From Pontibacter sp. SGAir0037 (GTDB taxonomy: Bacteria > Bacteroidota > Bacteroidia > Cytophagales > Hymenobacteraceae), in NCBI RefSeq assembly GCF_005491705.1, contig NZ_CP028092.1, forward strand, positions 1,798,001 to 1,862,000: 64,000 nt of DNA, written 5' to 3'. Positions within the stretch are counted from its first letter, which is position 1. Every line of letters begins with the position of its first letter. The notes beneath the pieces are model-generated. The model had not been told where the DNA came from, did not search any database, and worked only from the letters and a program-made list of their open reading frames with translations. Position numbers and translations under genes: made by a program. Shown here one piece after another: positions 17,670 through 27,090 of this stretch.

Positions 17670-18513
17670 AGGCTATAATTTGCTGCCTGGAAGTTCCCAA
17701 ACCATCTATACCCAACTCCACCACATCCCCCGGCTTCAGATACACAGGCGGCTTCATGCCGAGTCCTACGCCAGCCGGAGTACCCGTAGAAATAACATCG
17801 CCCGGCAGCAAAGTCATAAAACGGCTGACATAAGAAACCAGGTGCGGTATCCTGAAAATAAAATCAGCTGTATTGCCGTCCTGCATTGTTTCACCATTTA
17901 GCTTCAGCCAGAGGCGCAGGTTGTCTACATCCGGTACTTCGTCTGTGGTAACCAGGTATGGTCCGAGTGGCGCAAACGTATCACAACCTTTGCCTTTGTC
18001 CCAGGTCCCTCCCCGCTCCAGCTGGAATTCCCGTTCAGACACATCGTTGTGCAGCACATAGCCTGCCACATAGTCCATTGCCTGAGCTTCTTCTACATAG
18101 CGGGCTTTTTTACCTATCACAAATGCCAGTTCTACCTCCCAGTCTGTTTTAACAGAGTCTTTCGGAATCATCACAGCATCGTTCGGACCAACCAGGGACG
18201 TGGTGGATTTCATAAATATAACCGGCTCTGCGGGTGGTGTTGCGTTGGTTTCGCGGGCATGGTCGGCATAGTTCAATCCGATGCATACTATTTTTGAAGG
18301 ACGTGCAACAGGGCTTCCCAGGCGGCTGCCCTCGGGCACACGCGCTAATTTCCCTTCATTGGCTTCCACAAATTGCTGTAATCGTGTTAAGCCATCGCTT
18401 TCGAAGAATTGTTCGTTGTAATCTTCTCCAAAAGCAGATGTATCATATAAAACATCTCCTATGGCAATGCCTGTTTTCTCTTTTGAGAGTTCTCCGTGTC
18501 GAATCAATCTCAT
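17656..18513 (-). CDS. Fumarylacetoacetate hydrolase-family protein, likely 2,4-diketo-3-deoxy-L-fuconate hydrolase
   Basis: 285 residues. The C-terminal FAH domain has GLNYADHA (79-86), metal ligands Glu126 and Glu128 in DWEVELAF and Asp157 in HNDVSE, and the STGTPAGVG motif near the end. Enzymes of this branch cleave 2,4-diketo-3-deoxy sugar acids; with L-fuconate the products are pyruvate and L-lactate, the last step of the non-phosphorylating fucose route. Neighbours: the frameshifted SDR 35 bases upstream and the lactonase overlapping downstream. A rhamnonate version of the pathway is the main alternative. Confidence 0.88.
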   Translation of the reverse strand: MRLIRHGELSKEKTGIAIGDVLYDTSAFGEDYNEQFFESDGLTRLQQFVEANEGKLARVPEGSRLGSPVARPSKIVCIGLNYADHARETNATPPAEPVIFMKSTTSLVGPNDAVMIPKDSVKTDWEVELAFVIGKKARYVEEAQAMDYVAGYVLHNDVSEREFQLERGGTWDKGKGCDTFAPLGPYLVTTDEVPDVDNLRLWLKLNGETMQDGNTADFIFRIPHLVSYVSRFMTLLPGDVISTGTPAGVGLGMKPPVYLKPGDVVELGIDGLGTSRQQIIAYATH

Positions 18514-18548
18514 TTTCTGGTTTGGCCTTGCAAGCAGGCTGTTAGTTT

Positions 18549-19314
18549 TCAGTTATTCAATTTAACAAAACCGCCATCAATCGGGTAGTCGTTTCCGGTG
18601 ATAAAAGATGCCTCATCCGAGCAGAGGTACAGAATCAGCTTGGCTACTTCATCCGGATTTGCCATTCTGCCGATGGGCTGTGTTTTGGAGAGCTTCTGAA
18701 ACATCTCCGCCTCCTGTCCGGGATAGTTTTTGGCAAGATACCCATCTACAAAAGGTGTGTGTACTCTGGCAGGCGAAATACTGTTACAGCGGATATTCTC
18801 CTGCAGGTAATCTTTCGCCACCGACATGGTCATGGCCATCACAGCTCCTTTACTCATAGAGTAAGCAAAACGATCCGGTAAGCCAACTACTGCCGCAATA
18901 GAACCCATGTTCAGAATAACACCTCCTCCGTTTGCTTTCATGCGTGGTATGGCTGCAAAAAGGCAATTGTAAACTCCTTTTACATTTACAGCCAGCACAC
19001 GCTCAAAATCCTGTTCAAGAAGTGGTATCTGCTTTTCCTATATGCGAGATACCGGCACTGTTAACCAGTATATGGATTTTATCCAAACGATGGAACGCGG
19101 CTACAACTTCCTGCTGGTTTGTTACATCACATACCAGCGGTACTCCCTGTCCTCCCGACTGCTCAATTTCGTTTACAGTCTGCATGGCCTGACCCGGGTT
19201 TACATCCAGCACATGCACCAGGGCACCCTGGGCAGCAAAAGTTAGCGCAACGGCTTTCCCGATTCCGCTTCCTCCCCCGGTTACAACAGCCACTTTATCA
19301 GTTAAATCAAACAT
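18549..19314 (-). pseudogene. SDR dehydrogenase split by a one-base frameshift (likely 2-keto-3-deoxy-L-fuconate dehydrogenase)
   Basis: Two frames together make one SDR of about 254 residues. The first part (19314 down to 19015) has the NAD site GGGSGIG and NSAG and stops at a TGA right after GKADTTS. The second part continues, in the next frame, as EQDF-ERVLAVNVKGVY and carries the active site YSMSK and the closing DGG. Dropping one A of the AA at 19017-19018 restores a continuous frame reading TTSEQDFERV. It is therefore either a recent inactivation or a sequencing or assembly error. In the pathway it would oxidise 2-keto-3-deoxy-L-fuconate to the 2,4-diketo acid, the substrate of the next enzyme. 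All catalytic residues are intact, which favours a very recent event or an error. Confidence 0.9.
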
Positions 19315-19396
19315 GAAGTTTAATGTTATATGTTAATATTGGCATTTGATCTAACATAGCCAAATACTTTCGCAGAATCATTTTGTAATTTTCTGA

Positions 19397-20737
19397 TCAG
19401 CCCGCCACTTTATGTATTGGCAAGTGGTCGGTGGCCATGGTATCCCCCACGCTCTTATTCCTGAAAGCCGCTTCTAGTTTCCCGGCAATGGCAGCATAAA
19501 CAGCCACCAGGGCGAAGCAGGCCAGAGGCACATAAAAGGCTATACGGATATTCTGTGTGGCATCGGAAACATAGCCTTGCACAGAGGTTAAGACAGCACC
19601 ACCCAGTATGGCCATAATTAAACCTGAGCCGGCTAATTTTGTATCTTCTCCCAAACCTTTGATACCCATGGCATAAATAGTCGGGAACATCAGCGACATA
19701 CAACCCGAAATGCCTATAAGCGCATAAACTCCTGTTTGTCCGTCGCTATAAATAACCAGAAAGGTAAGCAGTGCAGCCACCACAGCTGTCAGGAGTAATA
19801 GCGCCCTGGGACTAATAAAACTCATCAGGCCGGTAAAGATGAAACGCGACGCCATAAAGACAACCAGGGCGATGGTATAGTAAGTGGCTGCAGCATCCTC
19901 ATTTATGCTTAATGCCTGCATGGCGTAGCGAATAGTATAAGACCAGACACAAATCTGAGCTCCGACATAGAAAAATTGCGCCACCACCGCCCATACATAA
20001 TGGCGTGTCCGGATAAGCCGCTGAAAAGAAGAACCGATGTGCAGGACTGACCCTGAATCAGACGCCCTGGGCATATTGGTAAACTTTACCAACAGCCAGA
20101 TAAGCGACAAAAAGACAGCCACACCTACGTACGGTCCCATTACTGCCGTTAATTCTTCTGATTGCACTGCAGCCAGCTCTTCGCTACTCATAGCGGCCCT
20201 TTCGGCTGCACCGAACTGGTTTAGCTGCGAAAGAATGAAAAACTTGCTCAATAAAACACCGGTGATAGAGCCAATGGGGTTAAACGACTGCGCCAGATTT
20301 AAACGCCTGGTACTTGATGCTTCGGGTCCCATTGCCACAATGTAAGGATTGGCAGTTGTTTCCAGAACGGACAGTCCGCCTGCCAGAATATATATAGCAA
20401 TTAGAAAATGACCAAAGCTCATGGTGATACTGGCCGGGTAAAACAACAGTGCGCCTGCTATGAACATACCCAGCCCAACCAGTATACCAGTTTTATAAGT
20501 ATAGCGCTTGATAAGAATGGCGGCAGGAAGCGCCAGGCAAAAGTAGGCACCGTAGAAAGCCATCTGAATCCAGGAGGTCTGGAAGTCGGACATACACATG
20601 ATCCGCTGAAAAGCAGACAAGAGTGTATCCGTCATGTTATTAGCTAAGCCCCAAAGGAAAAAGAGACTGGTAATCAGAACAAACGGCCATACAAGTTCTG
20701 ATTGAAACAAGGAAGATTTACGAGTAGCTTTATTCAT
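19397..20737 (-). CDS. fucP: L-fucose:H+ symporter, FucP-type MFS permease
   Basis: 446 residues with about 12 membrane helices. The N-terminal helix FFLWGLANNMTDTLL and the later ETTANPYIVAMGP and AQSFNPIGSI segments are the signatures of the FucP/glucose-galactose family of the major facilitator superfamily. It brings L-fucose (or a close sugar) across the inner membrane with protons. Loss of N-terminal acidic residues is not evident. It is the first gene of the fucose cluster, 82 bases before the SDR. Glucose/galactose GluP is the nearest alternative; context supports fucose. Confidence 0.9.
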   Translation of the reverse strand: MNKATRKSSLFQSELVWPFVLITSLFFLWGLANNMTDTLLSAFQRIMCMSDFQTSWIQMAFYGAYFCLALPAAILIKRYTYKTGILVGLGMFIAGALLFYPASITMSFGHFLIAIYILAGGLSVLETTANPYIVAMGPEASSTRRLNLAQSFNPIGSITGVLLSKFFILSQLNQFGAAERAAMSSEELAAVQSEELTAVMGPYVGVAVFLSLIWLLVKFTNMPRASDSGSVLHIGSSFQRLIRTRHYVWAVVAQFFYVGAQICVWSYTIRYAMQALSINEDAAATYYTIALVVFMASRFIFTGLMSFISPRALLLLTAVVAALLTFLVIYSDGQTGVYALIGISGCMSLMFPTIYAMGIKGLGEDTKLAGSGLIMAILGGAVLTSVQGYVSDATQNIRIAFYVPLACFALVAVYAAIAGKLEAAFRNKSVGDTMATDHLPIHKVAG

Positions 20738-20888
20738 AACAAACCTTCTTATGCATGAGATGATGGCAAACGAACCTCAGCAGTAGTATAAACTGTATGA
20801 GAGTACTCACACACTAATCACATCACTTTAATCAACAATATAATCAGGAGAATTCCAATAAAGTTTTGAAATATTATACTTGTTTATA

Positions 20889-20916
20889 AAAAAGGCCTTG
20901 CTAATTAGCAAAGCCC
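20889..20916 (-). terminator. Terminator overlapping the DUF1330 stop codon
   Basis: Read on the minus strand: AGGGCTTTGC-TAAT-TAGCAAGGCC then a run of T. The stem includes the last codons and the TAG stop (20901-20903) of the DUF1330 gene. Such overlap means the last ribosome would melt the hairpin, so termination could depend on translation. Confidence 0.75.
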
Positions 20917-21194
20917 TCTACGACAATCATTTTAGTATTGGCAGCTTTCTGCCGTATCTCTTTGGCTGGAGCATATTCAGGAGAGTTCCACCATTCTTTT
21001 GCCCGATCAACACTGGGAAACTCCAGCACCACCATCCGGTTAGGCTGCCATTCTCCTTCCAGCGATTCTGTACTACCGCCGCGCACTATAAATTTACCAT
21101 CATAGGCAGCAATGGTGGCGGGTGTGAGTTTGGTATATCCTATATAAGCTTCAGGATCTGTAATTTCTACTTCAACAATAATATAAGCTGGCAT
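20901..21194 (-). CDS. DUF1330 domain protein
   Basis: 97 residues, a complete single-domain DUF1330 (ferredoxin-like dimeric alpha/beta barrel): MPAYIIVEVEITDPEAY at the start, IVRGG in the middle and VVLEFPS near residue 58. Members are cytoplasmic and of unknown function. It lies just upstream of the fucose transporter on the same strand, but a terminator overlaps its end, so it is probably its own unit. A role in the fucose pathway is not supported by anything but position. Confidence 0.85.
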   Translation of the reverse strand: MPAYIIVEVEITDPEAYIGYTKLTPATIAAYDGKFIVRGGSTESLEGEWQPNRMVVLEFPSVDRAKEWWNSPEYAPAKEIRQKAANTKMIVVEGFAN

Positions 21195-21299
21195 TGTTTA
21201 TTATAAAAGGTTCACACAAAACAGGAGACAACGTAGTGGTGGAAATAAACGATAAATGCTAATACCGCCACTACAAAGCCATTAAAATAGCAATATACT

Positions 21300-23876
21300 T
21301 TAAGCAGAATTTCGCTCCGCATTGATAATACCAAACGAGCAGCGCATTACCAGCTTTTCGTATACCTGCTTGTTGCCGGCTGGTTTATTCTCTTCTTCCA
21401 TTTCTCTTATCTTGGTAAGTGCATATTGCTGTATGGTTAAAAGAGGCAATTCAATGCGCTGGCGCATCTGTATTGACAGCCTGTTCACTGGTTTGTCTTC
21501 CATTAAATGAGTAGCACCGGACAAGCCCAGTACATACTTCTTCGATCGCTCAAACTCTTCGTATATTTTCTTCCAGAGTTCTCCATAGTTCTTGTGCTTG
21601 GCCAGAAAAGCCGTAAGCGGAAAGAAACATTTACTCATGGCCATTTCGCAGTTGTCCATCAGCGTCTTAAAGAAAAGCGAACGCTGGTAAAGCTCTTTTA
21701 TAGCTTCTCCCTTGCCTTCTTCTTCGAGTTTCTGCATGGCAAAACCTACTCCGTAATAACCCGGCAGGTTCTGCTTCAACTGGCTCCAGGAGCCGACATA
21801 AGGCACGGCGCGCAAATCATTCAGGTTTAACTTACCCGGTTTGCGTTTAGAGGGCCTGCTCCCGATATTCGCTTCGGCATAATACCGCAACGGGCTGGCA
21901 TAGTTCAGGTACTCCAGAAATTCCGGATGATTCTTCAGCTCACTGTATGCCTTGAAACTTTCATCGGCAAGCCGCACCAGCAGTTCTTCTTCTTCAGGTT
22001 TCAGGGTAGTATCCTGCGACGTAAACAGGTTACTTCTGATACCCGCATGCAGCAACTGCTCCATATTAAACTGGGCAGAATCTTTTGTTCCGAAGTTAGA
22101 ACTGATGGTTTGCCCCTGAATCGTCAGCTGTATTTCTTTATTGGAGATATTATTTCCCATCGAAGCGTAAAACTGATGGGTCCTGCCGCCGCCGCGTGCC
22201 GGAGGTCCTCCTCTGCCATCAAAGAAGATCACCTCCACATCATACTGCTTCGATATCTGGGTAAGCTGTTCTTTTGCTTTGTAAATGCTCCAGTTCGCCA
22301 TTAAATATCCACCATCTTTCGTACCATCCGAAAAGCCCAGCATAATGGTTTGGATATTGTCGCGCGCTCTCAGATGAGCTCTATAGGTTTTGTTCTCATA
22401 AAGCGATTGCATGACATCAGCTGCATTTCTCAAGTCTTCGATAGACTCAAACAGCGGTACTATATCTATCGTTAATTCGTGGCGCTGCCAGCCGCTTAGC
22501 AGGAACAAGCCATAAACCTCCATTACATCCAGTGCTTTTGTGCTGTGGCTGATAATGTACCTGTGGCAGCCATCCTCCCCGTTTCCGAGCTGAATGGTTT
22601 TGATGGCCTGCATTGTCTCTATCGTATCACGGAACAGCTCATTTTCCAGCTCAGCAGCATCAACTGTTGCATCTGCTGCAAGCAAAGCCTCCATTTTCTC
22701 GTCATCCGTTAGCTCTTTGTAGTTTTTTGGCAGCGCAGTGGTTTCCTGGGCAATTGTTTCCAGAAGTTCAGCATGCACTGAACTATCCTGGCGAACATCA
22801 AGCGAGGCAAAGAATAGCCCGAACAGCTCCACCTTCCGGAGAAGCGTTTCAACCATGTCCAGAAACAGGCTGTTGTGGCGCTGAATAATAGTTTCACGGA
22901 TACGGGTGAGGGTATCCAGAATCTCTTCTTTGGTAAGATCTATTTCATAACCCGGTATAAACAGATTGTTGTATAGCTTATCTTCGAGTTTAGCCAAAAC
23001 ATCAGCCACACCTTTAAAGGTGAGCCTTCTCTTTAACCGGCGCACATCCAGGTAATAGGATTTAATGATACTGCCCCGTAAAGCCAGCGCTACTTTTAGA
23101 GTGATGCCTGCATTTACAAAAGGATTGCCGTCCCGGTCGCCCCCCGGCCAGAAGCCAAGCCGGATAAGCTGGTTTGTATTACTTACTTCTTTCGGAAACT
23201 GGCTTTTCAGGTAATGCAGGATTTGTCCGGCTGATTGATAAAAGACATTTTCTAGGTACCAGATCAGGTTAACGGCTTCGTCGTAAGGTGTCGGCTTTTC
23301 GTTTTTGAAGAAAGGAGTTTTTCCTAACTGCTGAAGGTAGCTGTTTACCTGGGCCGTATTGTCGCTCATAAGCGCTTTCGACAAATCATTGATGATGCCC
23401 AGCACTTCACTCGGGTAAAACTGCGTGGGATGTGCCGTTAACACCAGCCTTACCGAAAAATCCTTTAACTTTTCGGCCAGCTGCACCTGTGCCTGCGGGT
23501 GCATCAGTTCTGACTTCAGATGCTTTAAAGTTCCTGCTCCGGTAGTATCGTTTATATCGCGGTAGGCAGCATCTTCCAAAGCATCAAAAAGAACAACCTG
23601 CCGTTCTGCATACTGTACAAAACGATATAACAGATCAATCTGCTCTTGCTCGTGCTTATAAGAGGTATATTGTTTCAGGAATGAACTGATGATTTCTACA
23701 GGGCTTTGTTGCTTGGCATAACCTTCTTCGCAGTGCACCAGGAAAATAGATAACAGCACACCTGTCTTCTCCACGCGGTGAAAAGGAAGTGCAGTAAAAA
23801 GGCTGTTGTACAACTGGAATTTTAGACCTACCTGTTTATTGTAAATCTGTAAGGTACTATTAGCAGTGCCGCTCAT
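21300..23876 (-). CDS. ppc: Phosphoenolpyruvate carboxylase
   Basis: 858 residues from the ATG at 23876; the frame can be opened seven codons earlier at a TTG. All core motifs are present: LTAHPTQ with the catalytic His near residue 149, the GGDRDGNP loop, FDGRGGPPARGGGRTH (the glycine/arginine loop) and GSRPSKR followed by LRAVPYVGSWSQ. It carboxylates PEP to oxaloacetate, refilling the TCA cycle. The C-terminus reads GIINAERNSA instead of the common NGIAAGMRNTG, so the inhibitor-binding end is altered. Its last Asn is kept. It stands alone, with a 780-base upstream region and 105 bases before the DUF1330 gene. Confidence 0.95.
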   Translation of the reverse strand: MSGTANSTLQIYNKQVGLKFQLYNSLFTALPFHRVEKTGVLLSIFLVHCEEGYAKQQSPVEIISSFLKQYTSYKHEQEQIDLLYRFVQYAERQVVLFDALEDAAYRDINDTTGAGTLKHLKSELMHPQAQVQLAEKLKDFSVRLVLTAHPTQFYPSEVLGIINDLSKALMSDNTAQVNSYLQQLGKTPFFKNEKPTPYDEAVNLIWYLENVFYQSAGQILHYLKSQFPKEVSNTNQLIRLGFWPGGDRDGNPFVNAGITLKVALALRGSIIKSYYLDVRRLKRRLTFKGVADVLAKLEDKLYNNLFIPGYEIDLTKEEILDTLTRIRETIIQRHNSLFLDMVETLLRKVELFGLFFASLDVRQDSSVHAELLETIAQETTALPKNYKELTDDEKMEALLAADATVDAAELENELFRDTIETMQAIKTIQLGNGEDGCHRYIISHSTKALDVMEVYGLFLLSGWQRHELTIDIVPLFESIEDLRNAADVMQSLYENKTYRAHLRARDNIQTIMLGFSDGTKDGGYLMANWSIYKAKEQLTQISKQYDVEVIFFDGRGGPPARGGGRTHQFYASMGNNISNKEIQLTIQGQTISSNFGTKDSAQFNMEQLLHAGIRSNLFTSQDTTLKPEEEELLVRLADESFKAYSELKNHPEFLEYLNYASPLRYYAEANIGSRPSKRKPGKLNLNDLRAVPYVGSWSQLKQNLPGYYGVGFAMQKLEEEGKGEAIKELYQRSLFFKTLMDNCEMAMSKCFFPLTAFLAKHKNYGELWKKIYEEFERSKKYVLGLSGATHLMEDKPVNRLSIQMRQRIELPLLTIQQYALTKIREMEEENKPAGNKQVYEKLVMRCSFGIINAERNSA

Positions 23877-24659
23877 AAAAGTTCTTTCTTTAATCAATAA
23901 TACGTTAATTTATAGGTTCTCCCTGTAAACCAGGACTATATTTGAAAAAATACCACTAAAAGCTATTTTGTGTTAAAAAATAGCAGCAAAAGAGCACTAT
24001 TTTTTGAATTCTTAAATATAAGGAGTTTTTTTTAAAATTAGCTTTTTTCTATGCTTCTGCCACTTCTACAATCTTATAACTCCTTACATTTAGCTGTAAT
24101 ACCGGAAGCTTACAGGCCTATAATAAGATTACCTAATAAGCAGTAAATTCACTGATAGTACGTCTTTATCGCATTATAAAAGCGCTATCCATTATAATTA
24201 CAATTCCTGAAAAATCTATTCAGAACAGGTAACCCCAATCAATAGTAAGCCTCTACCAGTTGTCCCGCACATGCTATCTACAGCACACGCCCGACCCATA
24301 GTTAGAACATTACCATGATCAGGCTTGGCCACAAGAATTCCTATATAGCTTATGTTGATTTTATAACTTTATCAGGAACAGATAAAATTTGAAATAGCAA
24401 TATCTTTTTAACTGCATATATAAAGTTATATTTTATTGTTATTTTTCAAGCATATTCTTTATTTATTCATATTATAATTTATCTGAATTCTGAAGCTTAT
24501 CTTTATATTTGCATCAGACGCAACAGGCCTATTCGAAAGCGGCCACTGTGTGAATAGCTTAACATCTAACACTAAAAATTATACTTAACAATGATATAAA
24601 AAATCAATAGCTTTTTTATAGCCAGCTACAAATCAGCCATATTTACTTTTCAACTTTAA
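23877..24659. other. Long AT-rich divergent intergenic region, no gene seen
   Basis: About 780 bases between ppc (minus) and the serine hydrolase (plus). It is markedly AT-rich with runs of A and T. TATATTTG at 24504-24511 fits the Bacteroidota -7 consensus TAnnTTTG, but no TTTG box was seen at the -33 spacing. No open frame with a recognisable product. Confidence 0.5.
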
Positions 24660-26105
24660 ATGAAAACGGGAAAACTTTTAGCCATTTTTCTCCTGATTTT
24701 TATATTTGGTTGCCAGATTAACGAAGCCAGCGAAGCTGCTATTCCAGAGGCGATTTCTGCCGAATCGGAATTGCTTTCCTATGTCTTCTTAAAATCGAAT
24801 AACCCAAGCCTTTCGGCAGACATTGCTGCCGACATTTCAGGACCAAACATTATACTTACAGTTCCGGACCATGTTAACCCGGAGCAGCTTGTTGCAACCT
24901 ACACCACCCGATCTGCCAAATCGAAGCTGTATGTAGACGATGCTGAGCAGGTCAGCAGCCTGACAAGGAATGATTTCTCCAGCCCCGTATATTATAAACT
25001 GGTAACTGAAACAGGCGCTGCGATTAGTTTTAATGTAGAGCTTAACTCTTACTTTCCTGATCTGGACCTCGCGGCGCGACAGGTAATGCAACGGTATAAG
25101 ATACCGGGTTTGTCGGTTGCCATTGTCAGGAACGAAAAGCTGGTAGCAACCAAGAGCTATGGGTATGCAAACATCGAACAGAACGAACTGGTCAAAAACA
25201 ACAGTAAGTTCAGGATTGCCAGTCTTTCAAAGCCTATTACAGCCATTGCCGTTCTTAAATTGGTACAAGAGGGTAAGTTAAGCTTAAACGACAGAGTGTT
25301 TGGCAGCCGTGGTGTGCTTCAGTTTGACTATGGTACTCCAAGACCTGGCTCTGATATAGATAAAATAACTGTGGAGCATCTGCTGGAGCATAAATCAGGC
25401 TGGGTGAACGAGAAGGGAGACCCGATGTTCATGAACTTTAGCTCCTCACAAAAGGAGCTGATAACTGACGCCTTACTTAACAAGCCTTTGAAATATACCC
25501 CCGGCACCAGTTACAACTACTCCAACCTAGGCTACTGCATACTAGGCCGCATCATCGAAAAAGTTTCAGGCATGCCTTATGCCGCATATATCCGAACAGA
25601 AATACTGCTTCCTTCGGGCATTACAGATATGGAGATTGCCGGAAATACCTTTGAGCAACACCTTCCGCAAGAAGTAAAGTACTACCAGAACGATGCTACG
25701 CCCTATATGTATAACATCAGCCGCATGGATGCCAATGGAGGCTGGGTAGCAACCGCTACAGACCTGATGAAGTTTATGGTGCGCATAGACAGGAACCCGT
25801 CTAAGCAGGACTTTGTACTGAGCAGCCTTTTAAAAAGAAGTTACCTGGGATTTCTGAATTGGAGCCATTCCGGCTCTTTACCGGGCACTTCGGCGATGCT
25901 AACCAGGCTGAATGACGAGTTTAGCTTTGTTGTACTGGCTAACACCCGCAACGAAGAGCAACCGCTGTTAGTGGCTGAAGAGATTAACAATGCTATAAAA
26001 GATGTGATTCTGCAACACCAGGTATGGCCGGATGTGGATCTGTTCGATAATACCTCAACTACCAATCTCATACAATTAGCTGCACAGCAGGAAGAGGTGG
26101 AATAA
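24660..26105 (+). CDS. Serine hydrolase, class C beta-lactamase family lipoprotein with N-terminal Ig-like domain
   Basis: 481 residues. The signal ends FGC (Cys18). Residues about 35-130 form a beta-rich domain of the kind seen before secreted Bacteroidota enzymes (SYVFLKSNNPSL at its start). The catalytic domain (about 135-450) has SLSK (Ser188, Lys191) and the YNYSN motif (Tyr-x-Asn type), placing it with penicillin-binding protein/class C beta-lactamase-fold hydrolases. These include peptidases, esterases and lactamases; drug resistance cannot be inferred. It is likely anchored at the outer surface or periplasm. It is followed by a strong shared terminator. Confidence 0.87.
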   Translation: MKTGKLLAIFLLIFIFGCQINEASEAAIPEAISAESELLSYVFLKSNNPSLSADIAADISGPNIILTVPDHVNPEQLVATYTTRSAKSKLYVDDAEQVSSLTRNDFSSPVYYKLVTETGAAISFNVELNSYFPDLDLAARQVMQRYKIPGLSVAIVRNEKLVATKSYGYANIEQNELVKNNSKFRIASLSKPITAIAVLKLVQEGKLSLNDRVFGSRGVLQFDYGTPRPGSDIDKITVEHLLEHKSGWVNEKGDPMFMNFSSSQKELITDALLNKPLKYTPGTSYNYSNLGYCILGRIIEKVSGMPYAAYIRTEILLPSGITDMEIAGNTFEQHLPQEVKYYQNDATPYMYNISRMDANGGWVATATDLMKFMVRIDRNPSKQDFVLSSLLKRSYLGFLNWSHSGSLPGTSAMLTRLNDEFSFVVLANTRNEEQPLLVAEEINNAIKDVILQHQVWPDVDLFDNTSTTNLIQLAAQQEEVE

Positions 26106-26129
26106 CAGCCCGTTTTAGAAAAGAAGAAC

Positions 26130-26170
26130 AAAGTCGCTGCCTTGTATGTACAGGCAGCGACTTTGTTTTT
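26130..26170. terminator. Bidirectional terminator
   Basis: Perfect 13-base stem (26130-26142 / 26152-26164, AAAGTCGCTGCCT and complement), nine-base loop, T-run on the plus side and A-run before it. It lies between convergent genes ending at 26105 and 26169. Confidence 0.93.
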
Positions 26171-27065
26171 AACGGTGCTGCTCGTATTGATTAACAGCTA
26201 TTGCTTGCTTTAAATAAGCCATTTCTTCTTCAGATAAAGCCGGAGCATCCGCTATAAGCAACGCCTGCTCCAGTTGCTCCTCGGTGCGTATACCGGCCAC
26301 TACCGAAGTGACAGCCCCATTTTGTAGCACAAACCGCCCGGCCACTGTTGCCGCATCTCTAGTAGTAGCTGCAACAGACGTAATAGCTTCAGCTGCTTTC
26401 GAAACTTCAACCGAGCTATAACTCAGGTAGCTTTTAGGCTCCTTCCCCAGTAAGAGGCCCTGTGCAAAGCTTCCCCTTGCCAGCACCCCCACCTGGTTTT
26501 CCTGCAGCAATTCTAAAGCAGTTTCCTCCGGCCTTCTGTCGAGCAGGCTATATTGCATCATAACACTCACAATGCCTGAGCGCTTCACGTATTCCCGGAT
26601 CACATTGGGCCTGATAGAGGAAATACCGTAGTACCTGATCTTACCTTGTTGTTTCAGCAGTTCAAAGGCTTCGATGGTTTCGTCTATCGGGTCTTCTATG
26701 GTTCCGCCATGCAGCTGATACAAATCAATATAATCAGTTTGCAGCCGCTTTAAACTTTTCTCTACAGCTTCCAGGATGTAGCTTTTGCTCGGGTTCCAGT
26801 CCCAGCCACTCCCATCTGCGCGCAGTTGATTACCTGCTTTTGTGGCTAAAAGCACTTTGTTGCGCAGGTTTTTAAAGGCTTTGCCCACGGTAGCTTCATT
26901 CGCACCTGCCCCATACAGATCAGCGGTATCATAAAAGTTTATTCCTTTATCGAATGCACGATGCAGCAATTTGATGTTCTCGTCTTCGCTACCGCTCAAA
27001 GACATACATCCAAAACTTACCCCGCTCACCTGAAGCGAGGACTTTCCTAGTTTACTATACTTCAT
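26169..27065 (-). CDS. Aldo/keto reductase
   Basis: 298 residues, a TIM-barrel NADPH oxidoreductase. The catalytic tetrad is visible: Asp46 and Tyr51 in YDTADLYG, Lys76 in TKAG and His119 in QLHGG. It reduces aldehydes or ketones, or oxidises sugars; the substrate is unknown. The next aldo/keto reductase lies 25 bases upstream on the same strand, so the two are probably co-transcribed duplicates that have diverged. No signal peptide. Confidence 0.93.
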   Translation of the reverse strand: MKYSKLGKSSLQVSGVSFGCMSLSGSEDENIKLLHRAFDKGINFYDTADLYGAGANEATVGKAFKNLRNKVLLATKAGNQLRADGSGWDWNPSKSYILEAVEKSLKRLQTDYIDLYQLHGGTIEDPIDETIEAFELLKQQGKIRYYGISSIRPNVIREYVKRSGIVSVMMQYSLLDRRPEETALELLQENQVGVLARGSFAQGLLLGKEPKSYLSYSSVEVSKAAEAITSVAATTRDAATVAGRFVLQNGAVTSVVAGIRTEEQLEQALLIADAPALSEEEMAYLKQAIAVNQYEQHR

Positions 27066-27090
27066 TTCACCTGCTTACATATCAGACAAA

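Noticed and set aside
18549..19314. Programmed frameshifting of the SDR
   Set aside because: No slippery heptamer or stimulating structure seen at the site; simple insertion or error is more likely.
24504..24511. TATATTTG, a match to the Bacteroidota -7 promoter element
   Set aside because: No -33 TTTG at the expected spacing; the motif is short and AT-rich, so chance is likely.
24660..26105. Drug-resistance beta-lactamase
   Set aside because: The fold is shared by many peptidases and esterases; resistance cannot be inferred from these motifs.
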